DNA from: Thermofilaceae archaeon
Lineage (GTDB): Archaea > Thermoproteota > Thermoprotei > Thermofilales > Thermofilaceae
DNA length: 6,192 nt
Assembly: GCA_027017025.1 (NCBI GenBank)
Contig: JALURH010000159.1
Span: 4,175-10,366 of the forward strand
Direction: 5' to 3'
The notes below the pieces were generated by a model that did no database searches, had not been told where the DNA came from, and saw only the letters and a program-made list of their open reading frames with translations. Both the position numbers and the translations under genes were made by a program. Below are positions 1 to 5,710 of the stretch, one piece after another; positions within the stretch are counted from its first letter, which is position 1; the number at the start of each line of letters is the position of its first letter.

Positions 1-1
1 G

Positions 2-538
2 AAGAATACCAGTATAGCTTTTGAGAGGCTCGAGAGAAAGATAGGGGTGATCCCTGAGTCAATAGCTAGAGCTAGTCTTAGTGAAATAGAGGAAGCTATA
101 AAGCCTGCTGGACTGCAGAGAGCTAAAGCTAGGGCTATTAAAGAATTAGCTAATCTCATCCTAGAGGAATTTAATGGTGATATGAGGAAGCTTCTAGAGA
201 TGGGTGAAGAGAAGGTTAGGGAATGTCTCTCTAAGATACCTGGGATAGGGCACAAGACGATAGACGTATTGTTAGCTAACTGGGGTTACCCAGTGCTACC
301 AGTAGATACACATATCCGAAGGATCTCAAAACGAATGGGGCTAGCTTCCTCAGGTGGATACGTAGGCATAAGGGAGAGCCTTCACAAGTATTTTAGACCC
401 AGTAGAAGGCTTGAAGCACACCTTCTCTTAATAAAACTTGGGAGAACAATATGTAAGTCCCAAAATCCTCGATGCGATCTATGTCCATTAAGGCGGTTCT
501 GCAAATATGCACAAGATAGGTACATTGCTGTGGGTTAA
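2..538 (+). CDS. nth: Endonuclease III-family DNA glycosylase/AP lyase, 5'-truncated by the window edge
   Basis: Base-excision repair enzyme of the HhH-GPD family; by family knowledge it removes oxidised pyrimidines and nicks the abasic site. The reading frame is open to the window edge, and the 15 codons before the GTG at 47 read as family sequence (KNTSIAFERL-type helix). That GTG is therefore an internal valine and the true start lies upstream. About 178 residues are visible; the family is usually about 210-230, so roughly the first 40 are missing. Counted from GTG 47, the helix-hairpin-helix is IPGIGHKT at 64-71 with the catalytic lysine K70 (bases 254-256), and the catalytic aspartate is D87 in PVDTH (bases 305-307). 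A C-x6-C-x2-C-x5-C iron-sulfur loop closes the protein. Retention of the lysine argues for a bifunctional glycosylase/lyase rather than a MIG/MutY-type monofunctional enzyme. The dCTP deaminase-family gene starts 9 bp downstream, so an operon is likely. Confidence 0.95.
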   Translation, partial: KNTSIAFERLERKIGVIPESIARASLSEIEEAIKPAGLQRAKARAIKELANLILEEFNGDMRKLLEMGEEKVRECLSKIPGIGHKTIDVLLANWGYPVLPVDTHIRRISKRMGLASSGGYVGIRESLHKYFRPSRRLEAHLLLIKLGRTICKSQNPRCDLCPLRRFCKYAQDRYIAVG

Positions 539-547
539 CATTATCAT

Positions 548-1069
548 ATGATGCTTTCGGGAAAAGAAATTCTGAAACTTGTATCGGAGGGTAAGTTAAG
601 GATAGAGCCTTTCGCTGAGGAGATAGTTAGGGAAAATGGAGTTGATCTAAGGATTGGGGATGAGATAGCTATACTGCTTAACAACCCTGAGCCTATAGAT
701 CCTGAGCACTTAGAGGAGGTAGATATTAGAGAGTATTACAAGATAGTTAAGGTGGATGAGGGGGTAGTTATCCAACCTTACATGAAGATACTGGTTTCAA
801 CGTTTGAGTACATTAAGATGCCTGCAGATGTTGCTGGGCTAGTGGAGCTGAGGAGTACATTTGCTAGACTCGGTTTAAGCATACCTCCTACTGTCGTTGA
901 CGCTGGATTCGAGGGGCAAATAACGTTAGAGGTGCATGGTGGTGCTTTCCCAGTAATCCTGAGGAGAGGTGTAAGGTTTGCACATATAGTTTTCTTTAAA
1001 GTGGAGGGAGAACCTGTACCCTATAAAGGTAAGTATCAGGGACAACGTGGTGTCACGTTACCCAAATAA
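548..1069 (+). CDS. dcd: dCTP deaminase family protein (dCTP deaminase, possibly bifunctional with dUTPase)
   Basis: Member of the trimeric Dcd/dUTPase fold; dCTP deaminases convert dCTP to dUTP (or to dUMP in bifunctional forms), feeding dTTP synthesis. At 173 aa it is full length for an archaeal form. Visible landmarks are NGVDLRIGDE (30-39), LRSTFARLGL (101-110, with S103 and R107 matching E. coli S111 and R115 by motif), and VDAGFEGQITLE (117-128). In the last motif E128 aligns with the catalytic glutamate E138 of E. coli Dcd, and D118 sits where dUTPases keep their catalytic aspartate. The tail KYQGQRG (162-168) matches the nucleotide-binding C-terminus. The loop between R107 and E128 is two residues shorter than in E. 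coli, as I would expect of archaeal forms. The start is one of two adjacent ATGs (548 or 551) with no clear Shine-Dalgarno sequence, so translation may depend on the nth gene ending 9 bp upstream. Whether it also hydrolyses dUTP cannot be read from the sequence. Confidence 0.93.
   Translation: MMLSGKEILKLVSEGKLRIEPFAEEIVRENGVDLRIGDEIAILLNNPEPIDPEHLEEVDIREYYKIVKVDEGVVIQPYMKILVSTFEYIKMPADVAGLVELRSTFARLGLSIPPTVVDAGFEGQITLEVHGGAFPVILRRGVRFAHIVFFKVEGEPVPYKGKYQGQRGVTLPK
1038..1042 (+). promoter_or_regulatory. Weak Shine-Dalgarno-like AGGGA before the DUF429 gene
   Basis: AGGGA lies inside the end of the dcd coding region, 4 nt before GTG 1047 and 7 nt before GTG 1050. The spacing slightly favours GTG 1050 as the real start. 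The match to the archaeal consensus is weak, and coupling to dcd translation may matter more. Confidence 0.3.
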
Positions 1070-1658
1070 ATTCTTTCTAGGTTTAGATCTGGCTGGTAGC
1101 CCTAAGAGAGCCTCTGGTTTCTGCATCTTAGATAACAGGCTGGAAGCTAGAGTAGGGATAGTGTATTCAAATGAGGAGATAGTCTCTCTAGCTATGGAAT
1201 ACTCCCCGTCGATAATAGCTATTGATGCCCCCTTATCGCTACCAAAGAGGGGAGTTATGAGGGACTGCGACTCCACTCTGAGGAAGCTAGGTATCCGCAT
1301 ATTTCCCCCAGCCATGGGGCCTATGAAAATGCTTACCGAAAGGGGGATATATCTATACAGACTACTTACTGGGAAGGGTTTCAAGGTAATTGAAGTATAT
1401 CCTGGAGGGGCGCAAGACTTCCTAGGTTTACCGAGGAAAAAGAAGTTAGCTGAGCTTAGGGAGGGGTTAGCTAGGCTTGGTATTAAAGGTTTACCAGCTT
1501 CCGCTACTGGTGATGAACTAGATGCAGCTACTGCAGCTTATGTAGCTTATCTCTACTGTAGGGGAGAAGCCTTAGAGATTAAAGGGAAAGAATGTATTAT
1601 TGTAATGCCTAAACCAAAGGTTAGGAGGTGGTTTAAACTACTTGAGAGGTTCAAATGA
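1047..1658 (+). CDS. DUF429 family protein (predicted RNase H-like fold)
   Basis: Uncharacterised DUF429 protein of 203 aa, a family predicted from fold comparison to be RNase H-like and possibly a nuclease; no activity is established that I know of. Candidate acidic positions are D14 in FLGLDLAGS (10-18), D60 in IIAIDAPLSLP (56-66), and D156/D159 in TGDELDAATAA (154-164). Also typical are the RDCDSTLR segment (72-79), IFPPAMG (85-91) and EVYPGGAQDFLGL (116-128). The start must be GTG 1047 or GTG 1050: the fold begins by residue 9 and the next in-frame ATG (codon 50) would delete the first strand. The gene overlaps dcd by 23 bp, implying co-transcription and probably translational coupling. 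Its last 21 bp overlap the convergent DUF72 gene. Context suggests a role in DNA or nucleotide maintenance, but that is inference. Confidence 0.85.
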   Translation: MVSRYPNKFFLGLDLAGSPKRASGFCILDNRLEARVGIVYSNEEIVSLAMEYSPSIIAIDAPLSLPKRGVMRDCDSTLRKLGIRIFPPAMGPMKMLTERGIYLYRLLTGKGFKVIEVYPGGAQDFLGLPRKKKLAELREGLARLGIKGLPASATGDELDAATAAYVAYLYCRGEALEIKGKECIIVMPKPKVRRWFKLLERFK

Positions 1659-2804
1659 CCATTCCTCGAGATTAAGAGCTATATCCTCAAGTAGTTTTGA
1701 GGATACTCTAGGGGGTAGCTTCAGGAATAACTTAGCTATATGTTTACATAACCTTTTGCCTTCATGTATTTTTTCCCAATCAGCACAATCATGCGCTAAT
1801 ATTTTTTCCTCTAGGTCTATAACTACCCTATAGTTCTTTACTTGTGCCTCTATCTTGGTAGGTGTTTGTTTCACGATCCTAACCTCAGTATCAGGTATCT
1901 CCTGTGCTCTCTCAAATCTCTTCTTCCCAGCAAAAGCCTGTAGAACCTCTTCAATACCACCAGATGCTACAGCCCTCAATACTCTTTCCCTAGTCCTCTC
2001 CCTCTCGCCACGAGTAAAATATTCATCAAGTTTTCTTAGAGCTTCTCTCTGTTTTCTATTAATAATACCTAGTAGCTGGAGCATCTGAAGCGCATTATGG
2101 GGAGCATATCCCCGGAAATGGTTATTAAAGTATCCATAGACGGTGTTTGCTTTCTCGACAATTTCCTGTATACGAGGTACCCATTTCTTAAGTTCATCTA
2201 ATGTATAGTGGTAGTAGTACCATGGTCTTTGTCCTCTACCGTGCCACCTAATATAGGAGAAGTTACACGTTACCCTAGTTATCGGCGGTAGTAAAGGTTC
2301 ATCAACTATGGTATACGCTACCCCATATTTCTCGAGCAACTTGAATATATCTTCCTGGAGCCAACTTTCGTCACGGAACTCTACAGCAAACTTATACTCG
2401 CTGGGTAGTAGTGCTAGAAAATCCTCGAAATAGGGTATATCTTTCCTACCCCTAGGAGGCATCTGCACGAGTAACGCACCTAGTTTTCCAACATACTTTA
2501 GTGGTTTAACAGCACTAAGGAAGGTCTCTAGGTCCTTCTCCACCCCCAGCTTAGGGTTTAGTAGCTTCTTATGGGTAATCGTTTTAACTATTTTTGCGGA
2601 GAAAATAAAGTTTCTAGGAGCATATCTTGCAAGTCTCTCCATAAATGTCCGTGAAGGCATGGAGTAGAACGAGGAATTTATCTCAGTAGTATCAAATAGT
2701 TGCGAATAAGTAGTAAACATCCATTTCTCGGAGGTATAGAAGGGACCTACCCAATCATCATAGTTCCAGCCAGATGTACCTATAAATATTCTGGTAAGCC
2801 ACAT
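1638..2804 (-). CDS. DUF72 (YecE-like) TIM-barrel protein with a C-terminal SWIM-like zinc-site extension
   Basis: 388 aa; DUF72 proteins are usually about 240-300 aa, so this one carries an extra C-terminal part. The DUF72 domain spans about 4-247: IFIGTSGWNYDDW (6-18), TTEINSSFY (39-47), FIFSAKIVKTITHKKL (67-81), LLVQMPP (111-117), VEFRDESW (141-148), YIRWHGR (184-190), and YGYFNNHFRGYAPHNA (223-238). The barrel's biochemical function is unknown. The extension (about 248-388) begins with a charged, probably helical segment and ends in H338-x-C340-x12-C353-x-H355, resembling a SWIM zinc finger (CxCxnCxH) with the first cysteine replaced by histidine. SWIM domains are known to bind DNA or proteins. 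The ATG at 2804 fits the usual family N-terminus and has GGTG 10 nt upstream. The gene lies 19 bp after the SPFH gene, probably in one transcript, and its 3' end overlaps the DUF429 gene. I see no frameshift. Confidence 0.9.
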   Translation of the reverse strand: MWLTRIFIGTSGWNYDDWVGPFYTSEKWMFTTYSQLFDTTEINSSFYSMPSRTFMERLARYAPRNFIFSAKIVKTITHKKLLNPKLGVEKDLETFLSAVKPLKYVGKLGALLVQMPPRGRKDIPYFEDFLALLPSEYKFAVEFRDESWLQEDIFKLLEKYGVAYTIVDEPLLPPITRVTCNFSYIRWHGRGQRPWYYYHYTLDELKKWVPRIQEIVEKANTVYGYFNNHFRGYAPHNALQMLQLLGIINRKQREALRKLDEYFTRGERERTRERVLRAVASGGIEEVLQAFAGKKRFERAQEIPDTEVRIVKQTPTKIEAQVKNYRVVIDLEEKILAHDCADWEKIHEGKRLCKHIAKLFLKLPPRVSSKLLEDIALNLEEWSFEPLK

Positions 2805-2814
2805 CTTTATCTAA

Positions 2815-2818
2815 CACC
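2815..2818 (-). promoter_or_regulatory. Shine-Dalgarno-like GGTG for the DUF72 gene
   Basis: On the minus strand GGTG lies in the 19-bp gap between the SPFH stop and the DUF72 ATG, with 10 nt between it and the ATG. It matches part of the archaeal GGAGGTGA consensus and supports the start at 2804. Confidence 0.4.
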
Positions 2819-2823
2819 AGATA

Positions 2824-3780
2824 CTATCCCCGCATAGGTACCGGAACTACTGTTGCGGCTCCCCCCTCCCCGCTAACTACTACTATGTAAACGTTCCCTC
2901 CCCCAGCTACTATATCCTTTAGCAGTGTATATGTTATGTAGGTATTCATTATATCTGAGGCATTTATTACCTGTCCTATCATCTCTAGTGCCTGGGCTGT
3001 AGAGTTAGCTACTATGATCTTAGCTTTGGCTTCACCTAATGCTTCAAGTATCTTGGCCGTGGCGGTAGCATTAGCTTCAATAAGTATTCTCTCCCTCTTG
3101 TATTGGGCAGCAAGCTTCATTTGTTCCTCCGCTAGTTTCTGCTCTACCGCTCGTTTAAAGTCCTCTGGAAGCTCAATATTCCTCAAATCTATTCCCTCGA
3201 TTACTATAGCTCCAGCGAGGCTTTTCTCACTCTTAATTGCCTCTATAAATTGCTCCGAGATTATCCGGCTGATCTCCGCTCTTTTCTCTATGGTCTCTAT
3301 AGCCATATAGTTGGCTACGGTATTCCTAACGGTTTCACGAAGTAGTGGGGCTAGAGCCTTCTCCTCCCATCTGAGATCTGGGTAGTTAAGGTAGAGGTTT
3401 ACAATTTTGGTTGGATCGATTCTCCACCTAACAGTTATGTCTACATGTACTTCAAGACCATCTTTCGTGAGTGCAGTTATTGCTGGCCACTCGCCACGTT
3501 GACCTGTAACATAGTCGGTCCACATATCTAGCGACTCAACAGAGTACCTAACTTTAACTACATACTGCCAAGGCATTTTGAAGAAGTATCGTGGACCAAT
3601 AACCGTGCCAGAGACTGTGCCTAGTAGGGGGTCCACAATTATTGCTACCTCGCTTACACCAACTGACGACACCAACGTGAACGCTAGTATGGATAGTATG
3701 ACTAGGAATACTATAGCTAGTGCTATTATTGGGCCCCAAGCTCTAGGAGGCTTAAGGGACTTTACTTCTACTTCTTCCAT
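2824..3780 (-). CDS. SPFH/Band 7 (stomatin/prohibitin-like) membrane protein
   Basis: 318 aa from the ATG at 3780. It has a short charged N-terminus (1-15), one transmembrane helix at about 16-40 (IIALAIVFLVILSILAFTLV core), then an SPFH domain to about 220. The SPFH domain shows GVSEVAIIVDPLLG, a GPRYFFKMPW turn, a VHVDITVRWRID strand and the late IVIEGIDLRNIELPEDF segment. An Ala/Glu/Lys-rich region at about 205-260 is likely coiled coil for oligomerisation, and the tail is Gly/Val rich. SPFH proteins assemble into ring-like membrane scaffolds and often modulate proteases or organise membrane domains. A TTG at 3789 would add three residues, but the ATG is preferred and sits about 25 nt below a TATA-like box, suggesting a leaderless or near-leaderless message. 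It is followed 19 bp later by the DUF72 gene. The usual archaeal partner NfeD is not encoded in this window. Confidence 0.92.
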   Translation of the reverse strand: MEEVEVKSLKPPRAWGPIIALAIVFLVILSILAFTLVSSVGVSEVAIIVDPLLGTVSGTVIGPRYFFKMPWQYVVKVRYSVESLDMWTDYVTGQRGEWPAITALTKDGLEVHVDITVRWRIDPTKIVNLYLNYPDLRWEEKALAPLLRETVRNTVANYMAIETIEKRAEISRIISEQFIEAIKSEKSLAGAIVIEGIDLRNIELPEDFKRAVEQKLAEEQMKLAAQYKRERILIEANATATAKILEALGEAKAKIIVANSTAQALEMIGQVINASDIMNTYITYTLLKDIVAGGGNVYIVVVSGEGGAATVVPVPMRG

Positions 3781-3801
3781 ATTTATCAAGAATATAACAA
3801 C

Positions 3802-3809
3802 AAATAACC
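3802..3809 (-). promoter_or_regulatory. Candidate TATA box for the SPFH-DUF72 transcript
   Basis: On the minus strand the segment GGTTATTT lies about 25 nt upstream of the ATG at 3780, the right distance for TATA-directed initiation at or next to the start codon. The gap to the divergent GTPase start is only 70 bp, so the promoter must lie there. The match is imperfect, and a second AT-rich stretch (CTATTTA, 3809-3815) is an alternative. Confidence 0.4.
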
Positions 3810-3816
3810 TAAATAG

Positions 3817-3825
3817 TTATATTAT
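3817..3825 (+). promoter_or_regulatory. Candidate TATA box for the GTPBP1-family gene
   Basis: TTATATTAT lies about 26-30 nt upstream of the GTG start at 3851, after an A-rich stretch (AAATAG) that could serve as the BRE. The spacing predicts a leader of only a few bases. No strong Shine-Dalgarno sequence precedes the GTG (only GTGGGA, 5 nt upstream), which agrees with near-leaderless translation. Confidence 0.45.
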
Positions 3826-3850
3826 GTTTAGTTTTTAGAGTGGGAACATT

Positions 3851-5431
3851 GTGACAAAGTTCCTCAAACCGGAGAACGAGGAGGGTAAAATAGAGTATAA
3901 ACTCAAGCTTATAGATGTTAGTAAAGATAGGCTCGAAAAACTTGCCTCCCAGATGAAATATAGGCTAGCTGAGGGTGGTGGAGAAGCATTATACTTTATC
4001 GGTGTAACTGATGATGGTAGACCACTGGGTTTAACAAAAGATGAAGAGGAGAGAACGCTAGAGAACTTATCTACCGTCGCATCAATAATAGGGGCTAAAC
4101 TACAAGTTGTGGGTAGGAAAAAAGGTGTAAAGGGGAATATCATAGAAGTACTTGTTAGGCTGAGCAAAGAGGAGGCTCCACCGGTACACGTGTCTATAGC
4201 CGTACTCGGGAACGTGGATGCTGGTAAGAGCTCATTAGTAGGTGTGCTCTGCACGGGGGATCTAGATGATGGTAGGGGCTCAGCAATGAGGAGAATTGCT
4301 AGATACCTCCATGAAGTAAGGACTGGTAGGACATCGTCTGTTGCAATCCGGCTACTAGGGCTAAACAATAGGGGGGAGCCAGTGAACTGGAGCTTAGCTA
4401 ACCCCCTTGACGAAGCCCAGATCTACATGAACTCCAGTAAGATCATAACCTTCATAGATGTTGGGGGCCATGAACGTTACCTGAGAACCACCTTGAGGGG
4501 AGTTATGGCGAGGCTACCCGATTACTCTATGCTAGTTGTAGCTGCCAATGCTGGCTTACTCCTCATGGGTAAAGAGCACTTAGGTATAAGCATAGCTCTC
4601 AGGATCCCAGTATTTGTTGTCGTAACGAAGATCGATATGGTGAGTAAGGAGATACTAGATGGGGTAGTGGATGAGCTAGTAGATGTTCTTAGGAGAGTTG
4701 GAAAAATACCTGTCTTAGTCGATGGGGAGCGGGATATAGTGGAGTTAGCGCAGGCTATGCCTAGTGGTAGAGTTGTGCCTATATTTAAGGTGTCAAATAC
4801 TCGAGGTACAGGTATTAACTCCCTTATTCGTTTCCTCAATGTCCTCCCCCCTAGGATGAGGTGGGGCGAAGAGTCTGAAAGGGGTTTACTAATGTATATT
4901 GATGATAAATTTGATGTTAAGGGTGTAGGAACAGTTGTAGCAGGTTTAATACTGTCTGGCAAGGCTAGGGAAGGAGAAACTGTATATATCGGCCCATTCA
5001 GGGATGGAAACTGGCGCGAATCTAGAGTAAAGTCTATACACATAAATAGGTTGCCTGTGGCTGAAGCCTCGGCAGGTGTTGAAGCAACGCTAGCATTAAC
5101 TAATATTGAGTACGAAGAGGTGGAGAAGGGTATGGTTGTCTCAAATAAACCCCTGAAGTCTATTGACACTATAGAGGCTAGGATAACTATCTTGAGGCAT
5201 AGCACGACGATTAAGAGGGGTTATGAAACAGTTTTACACTTAAGGGCTATTAGGAGTACAGTAAGGTTCACGTGGTTAGAAAAGGAGCCTATGAGGACAG
5301 GAGATACTGGTAGAGTATATCTCAAATTTGTCTACCACCCATGGTATCTCCAGGTTGGGGAAAAATTTGTTCTAAGGGATTCTAGGACGAGGGCTATAGG
5401 GACTGTTCTCTCCACAAAGTCCTCCAGCTAA
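3851..5431 (+). CDS. GTPBP1-family translational GTPase
   Basis: 526 aa, normal length for the archaeal GTPBP1-like family (EF-Tu/EF-1A superfamily). An N-terminal alpha/beta region (about 1-110) contains the family's EYKLKL and QMKYRLAEGGGEALYFIGVTDDG stretches. The GTPase domain (about 114-335) has every motif: P-loop GNVDAGKS (120-127), switch I GRTSSV (159-164), DVGGHE (203-208, with H207 at the place of the EF-Tu catalytic histidine), TKID (259-262) and SNT (315-317). Two beta-barrel domains follow (about 343-430 and 440-523), as in EF-Tu. Mammalian GTPBP1 can deliver aminoacyl-tRNA and stimulates exosome-mediated RNA decay; the archaeal role is unknown and a related job in translation or RNA quality control is inference. 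GTG 3851 is chosen because it places the conserved N-terminus correctly and fits the promoter spacing. The gene is monocistronic here, divergent from the SPFH gene. All motifs are intact. Confidence 0.93.
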   Translation: MTKFLKPENEEGKIEYKLKLIDVSKDRLEKLASQMKYRLAEGGGEALYFIGVTDDGRPLGLTKDEEERTLENLSTVASIIGAKLQVVGRKKGVKGNIIEVLVRLSKEEAPPVHVSIAVLGNVDAGKSSLVGVLCTGDLDDGRGSAMRRIARYLHEVRTGRTSSVAIRLLGLNNRGEPVNWSLANPLDEAQIYMNSSKIITFIDVGGHERYLRTTLRGVMARLPDYSMLVVAANAGLLLMGKEHLGISIALRIPVFVVVTKIDMVSKEILDGVVDELVDVLRRVGKIPVLVDGERDIVELAQAMPSGRVVPIFKVSNTRGTGINSLIRFLNVLPPRMRWGEESERGLLMYIDDKFDVKGVGTVVAGLILSGKAREGETVYIGPFRDGNWRESRVKSIHINRLPVAEASAGVEATLALTNIEYEEVEKGMVVSNKPLKSIDTIEARITILRHSTTIKRGYETVLHLRAIRSTVRFTWLEKEPMRTGDTGRVYLKFVYHPWYLQVGEKFVLRDSRTRAIGTVLSTKSSS

Positions 5432-5437
5432 GAATAA

Positions 5438-5442
5438 TTTTT
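5438..5442 (+). terminator. T-tract after the GTPase gene
   Basis: Five T residues begin 7 nt after the TAA stop of the GTPase gene. Archaeal RNA polymerase can terminate at T-rich tracts without a hairpin. A longer run of six T residues at 5506-5511 is a second candidate, which would leave about 75 nt of 3' untranslated RNA. Confidence 0.35.
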
Positions 5443-5505
5443 CTCAGCTAGATTCAGTAGAGGTACCGTTCTCTCTAACCGTGTTTTCATGTGTTGGATT
5501 ATGGC

Positions 5506-5511
5506 TTTTTT
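5506..5511 (+). terminator. Second T-tract downstream of the GTPase gene
   Basis: Six T residues follow GGC, 75 nt after the GTPase stop codon and just before the structured GC-rich segment at 5522-5592. It may be the main or back-up termination site of the GTPase transcript. Confidence 0.3.
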
Positions 5512-5521
5512 GTTTCTGGCA

Positions 5522-5592
5522 TGGTTGGGTTTATTACGGCTCTATTCCCCAACCACCCTGCGGGAGCATTGCTCCCCTCCAGGTAATTGGGG
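5522..5592. repeat. GC-rich inverted-repeat cluster with two competing stems (possible structured RNA or element end)
   Basis: Within the 279-bp gap between convergent genes this segment is clearly richer in G+C (about 54% over 5521-5590, about 65% over 5547-5592) than the preceding 90 bases (about 38%). Nested stem: CCCCAA 5547-5552 with TTGGGG 5587-5592, CCTG 5557-5560 with CAGG 5580-5583, and GGGAGC 5562-5567 with GCTCCC 5571-5576, capped by a 3-nt ATT loop. Competing stem: TGGTTGGG 5522-5529 pairs perfectly with CCCAACCA 5548-5555, using the bases the outer nested stem needs. High-GC folded islands in AT-richer hyperthermophile genomes often mark structured RNA. I found no C/D boxes, K-turn/ACA signature or tRNA shape. 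The transcribed strand is unknown. Confidence 0.5.
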
Positions 5593-5658
5593 TTCATCTA
5601 GGGATTCATTAGCCTCTTGTTCAGCTTCAAAGCACAGATAAAATACATACAAGAACAT
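5542..5658 (-). other. 38-codon minus-strand reading frame of doubtful status
   Basis: An ATG at 5658 opens a frame ending in TAG at 5542-5544. Its first ten residues are hydrophobic or aromatic and the remainder is acidic and polar (CFEAEQEANESLDEP, then PGGEQCSRR). The frame runs through the GC-rich hairpin. It may be a chance frame or the relic of a longer gene's C-terminus whose stop codon lies in a structured 3' end, as happens in IS200/IS605-type tnpB genes. I do not recognise the peptide with confidence and would not annotate it as a functional gene. Confidence 0.15.
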
Positions 5659-5697
5659 CTATAAGCCTACGTGGCATTAAAGATACAGTCTAAATAC

Positions 5698-5703
5698 AAA
5701 AAA
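5698..5703 (-). terminator. T-tract after the small membrane protein gene
   Basis: On the minus strand six T residues begin 7 nt after the TGA stop of the membrane protein gene (AAAAAA on the plus strand). This is the expected form of an archaeal T-tract terminator for the minus-strand transcript. Confidence 0.4.
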
Positions 5704-5710
5704 CCATAAT

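Noticed and set aside
47..538. GTG at 47 as the start of the endonuclease III gene
   Set aside because: The frame is open to base 2 and the 15 upstream codons carry the conserved KNT...AF helix of the family, so the gene continues beyond the window.
1058..2088. Frames opposite the DUF429 gene (1058-1384 minus) and opposite the DUF72 gene (1642-1833 and 1855-2088 plus)
   Set aside because: Antisense shadows of genes with strong family motifs; composition is low-complexity serine and leucine.
2824..3780. SPFH protein as an NfeD/protease fusion
   Set aside because: After the coiled-coil region there is only a short Gly/Val tail, with no OB-fold or ClpP-like domain.
3781..3789. TTG at 3789 as the SPFH start codon
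   Set aside because: An ATG three codons later is a better start, has suitable distance to the TATA-like box, and the extra residues add no conserved sequence.
3835..5205. Long minus-strand frames opposite the GTPase gene (3835-4368 and 4522-5205)
   Set aside because: They are Ser/Pro/Thr-rich translations of the complement of a clearly conserved GTPase and show no domain of their own.
5489..5641. 50-codon plus-strand frame starting at ATG 5489
   Set aside because: It runs through the hairpin region, uses codons unlike its neighbours (for example CGG for Arg where the real genes use AGG/AGA), has no upstream ribosome site and resembles no family I know.
5432..5710. Box C/D or H/ACA guide RNA, or a tRNA, in the convergent gap
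   Set aside because: No properly spaced C (RUGAUGA) and D (CUGA) boxes on either strand, no K-turn GA pairs or ACA at the right distance from the hairpin, and no cloverleaf could be drawn.
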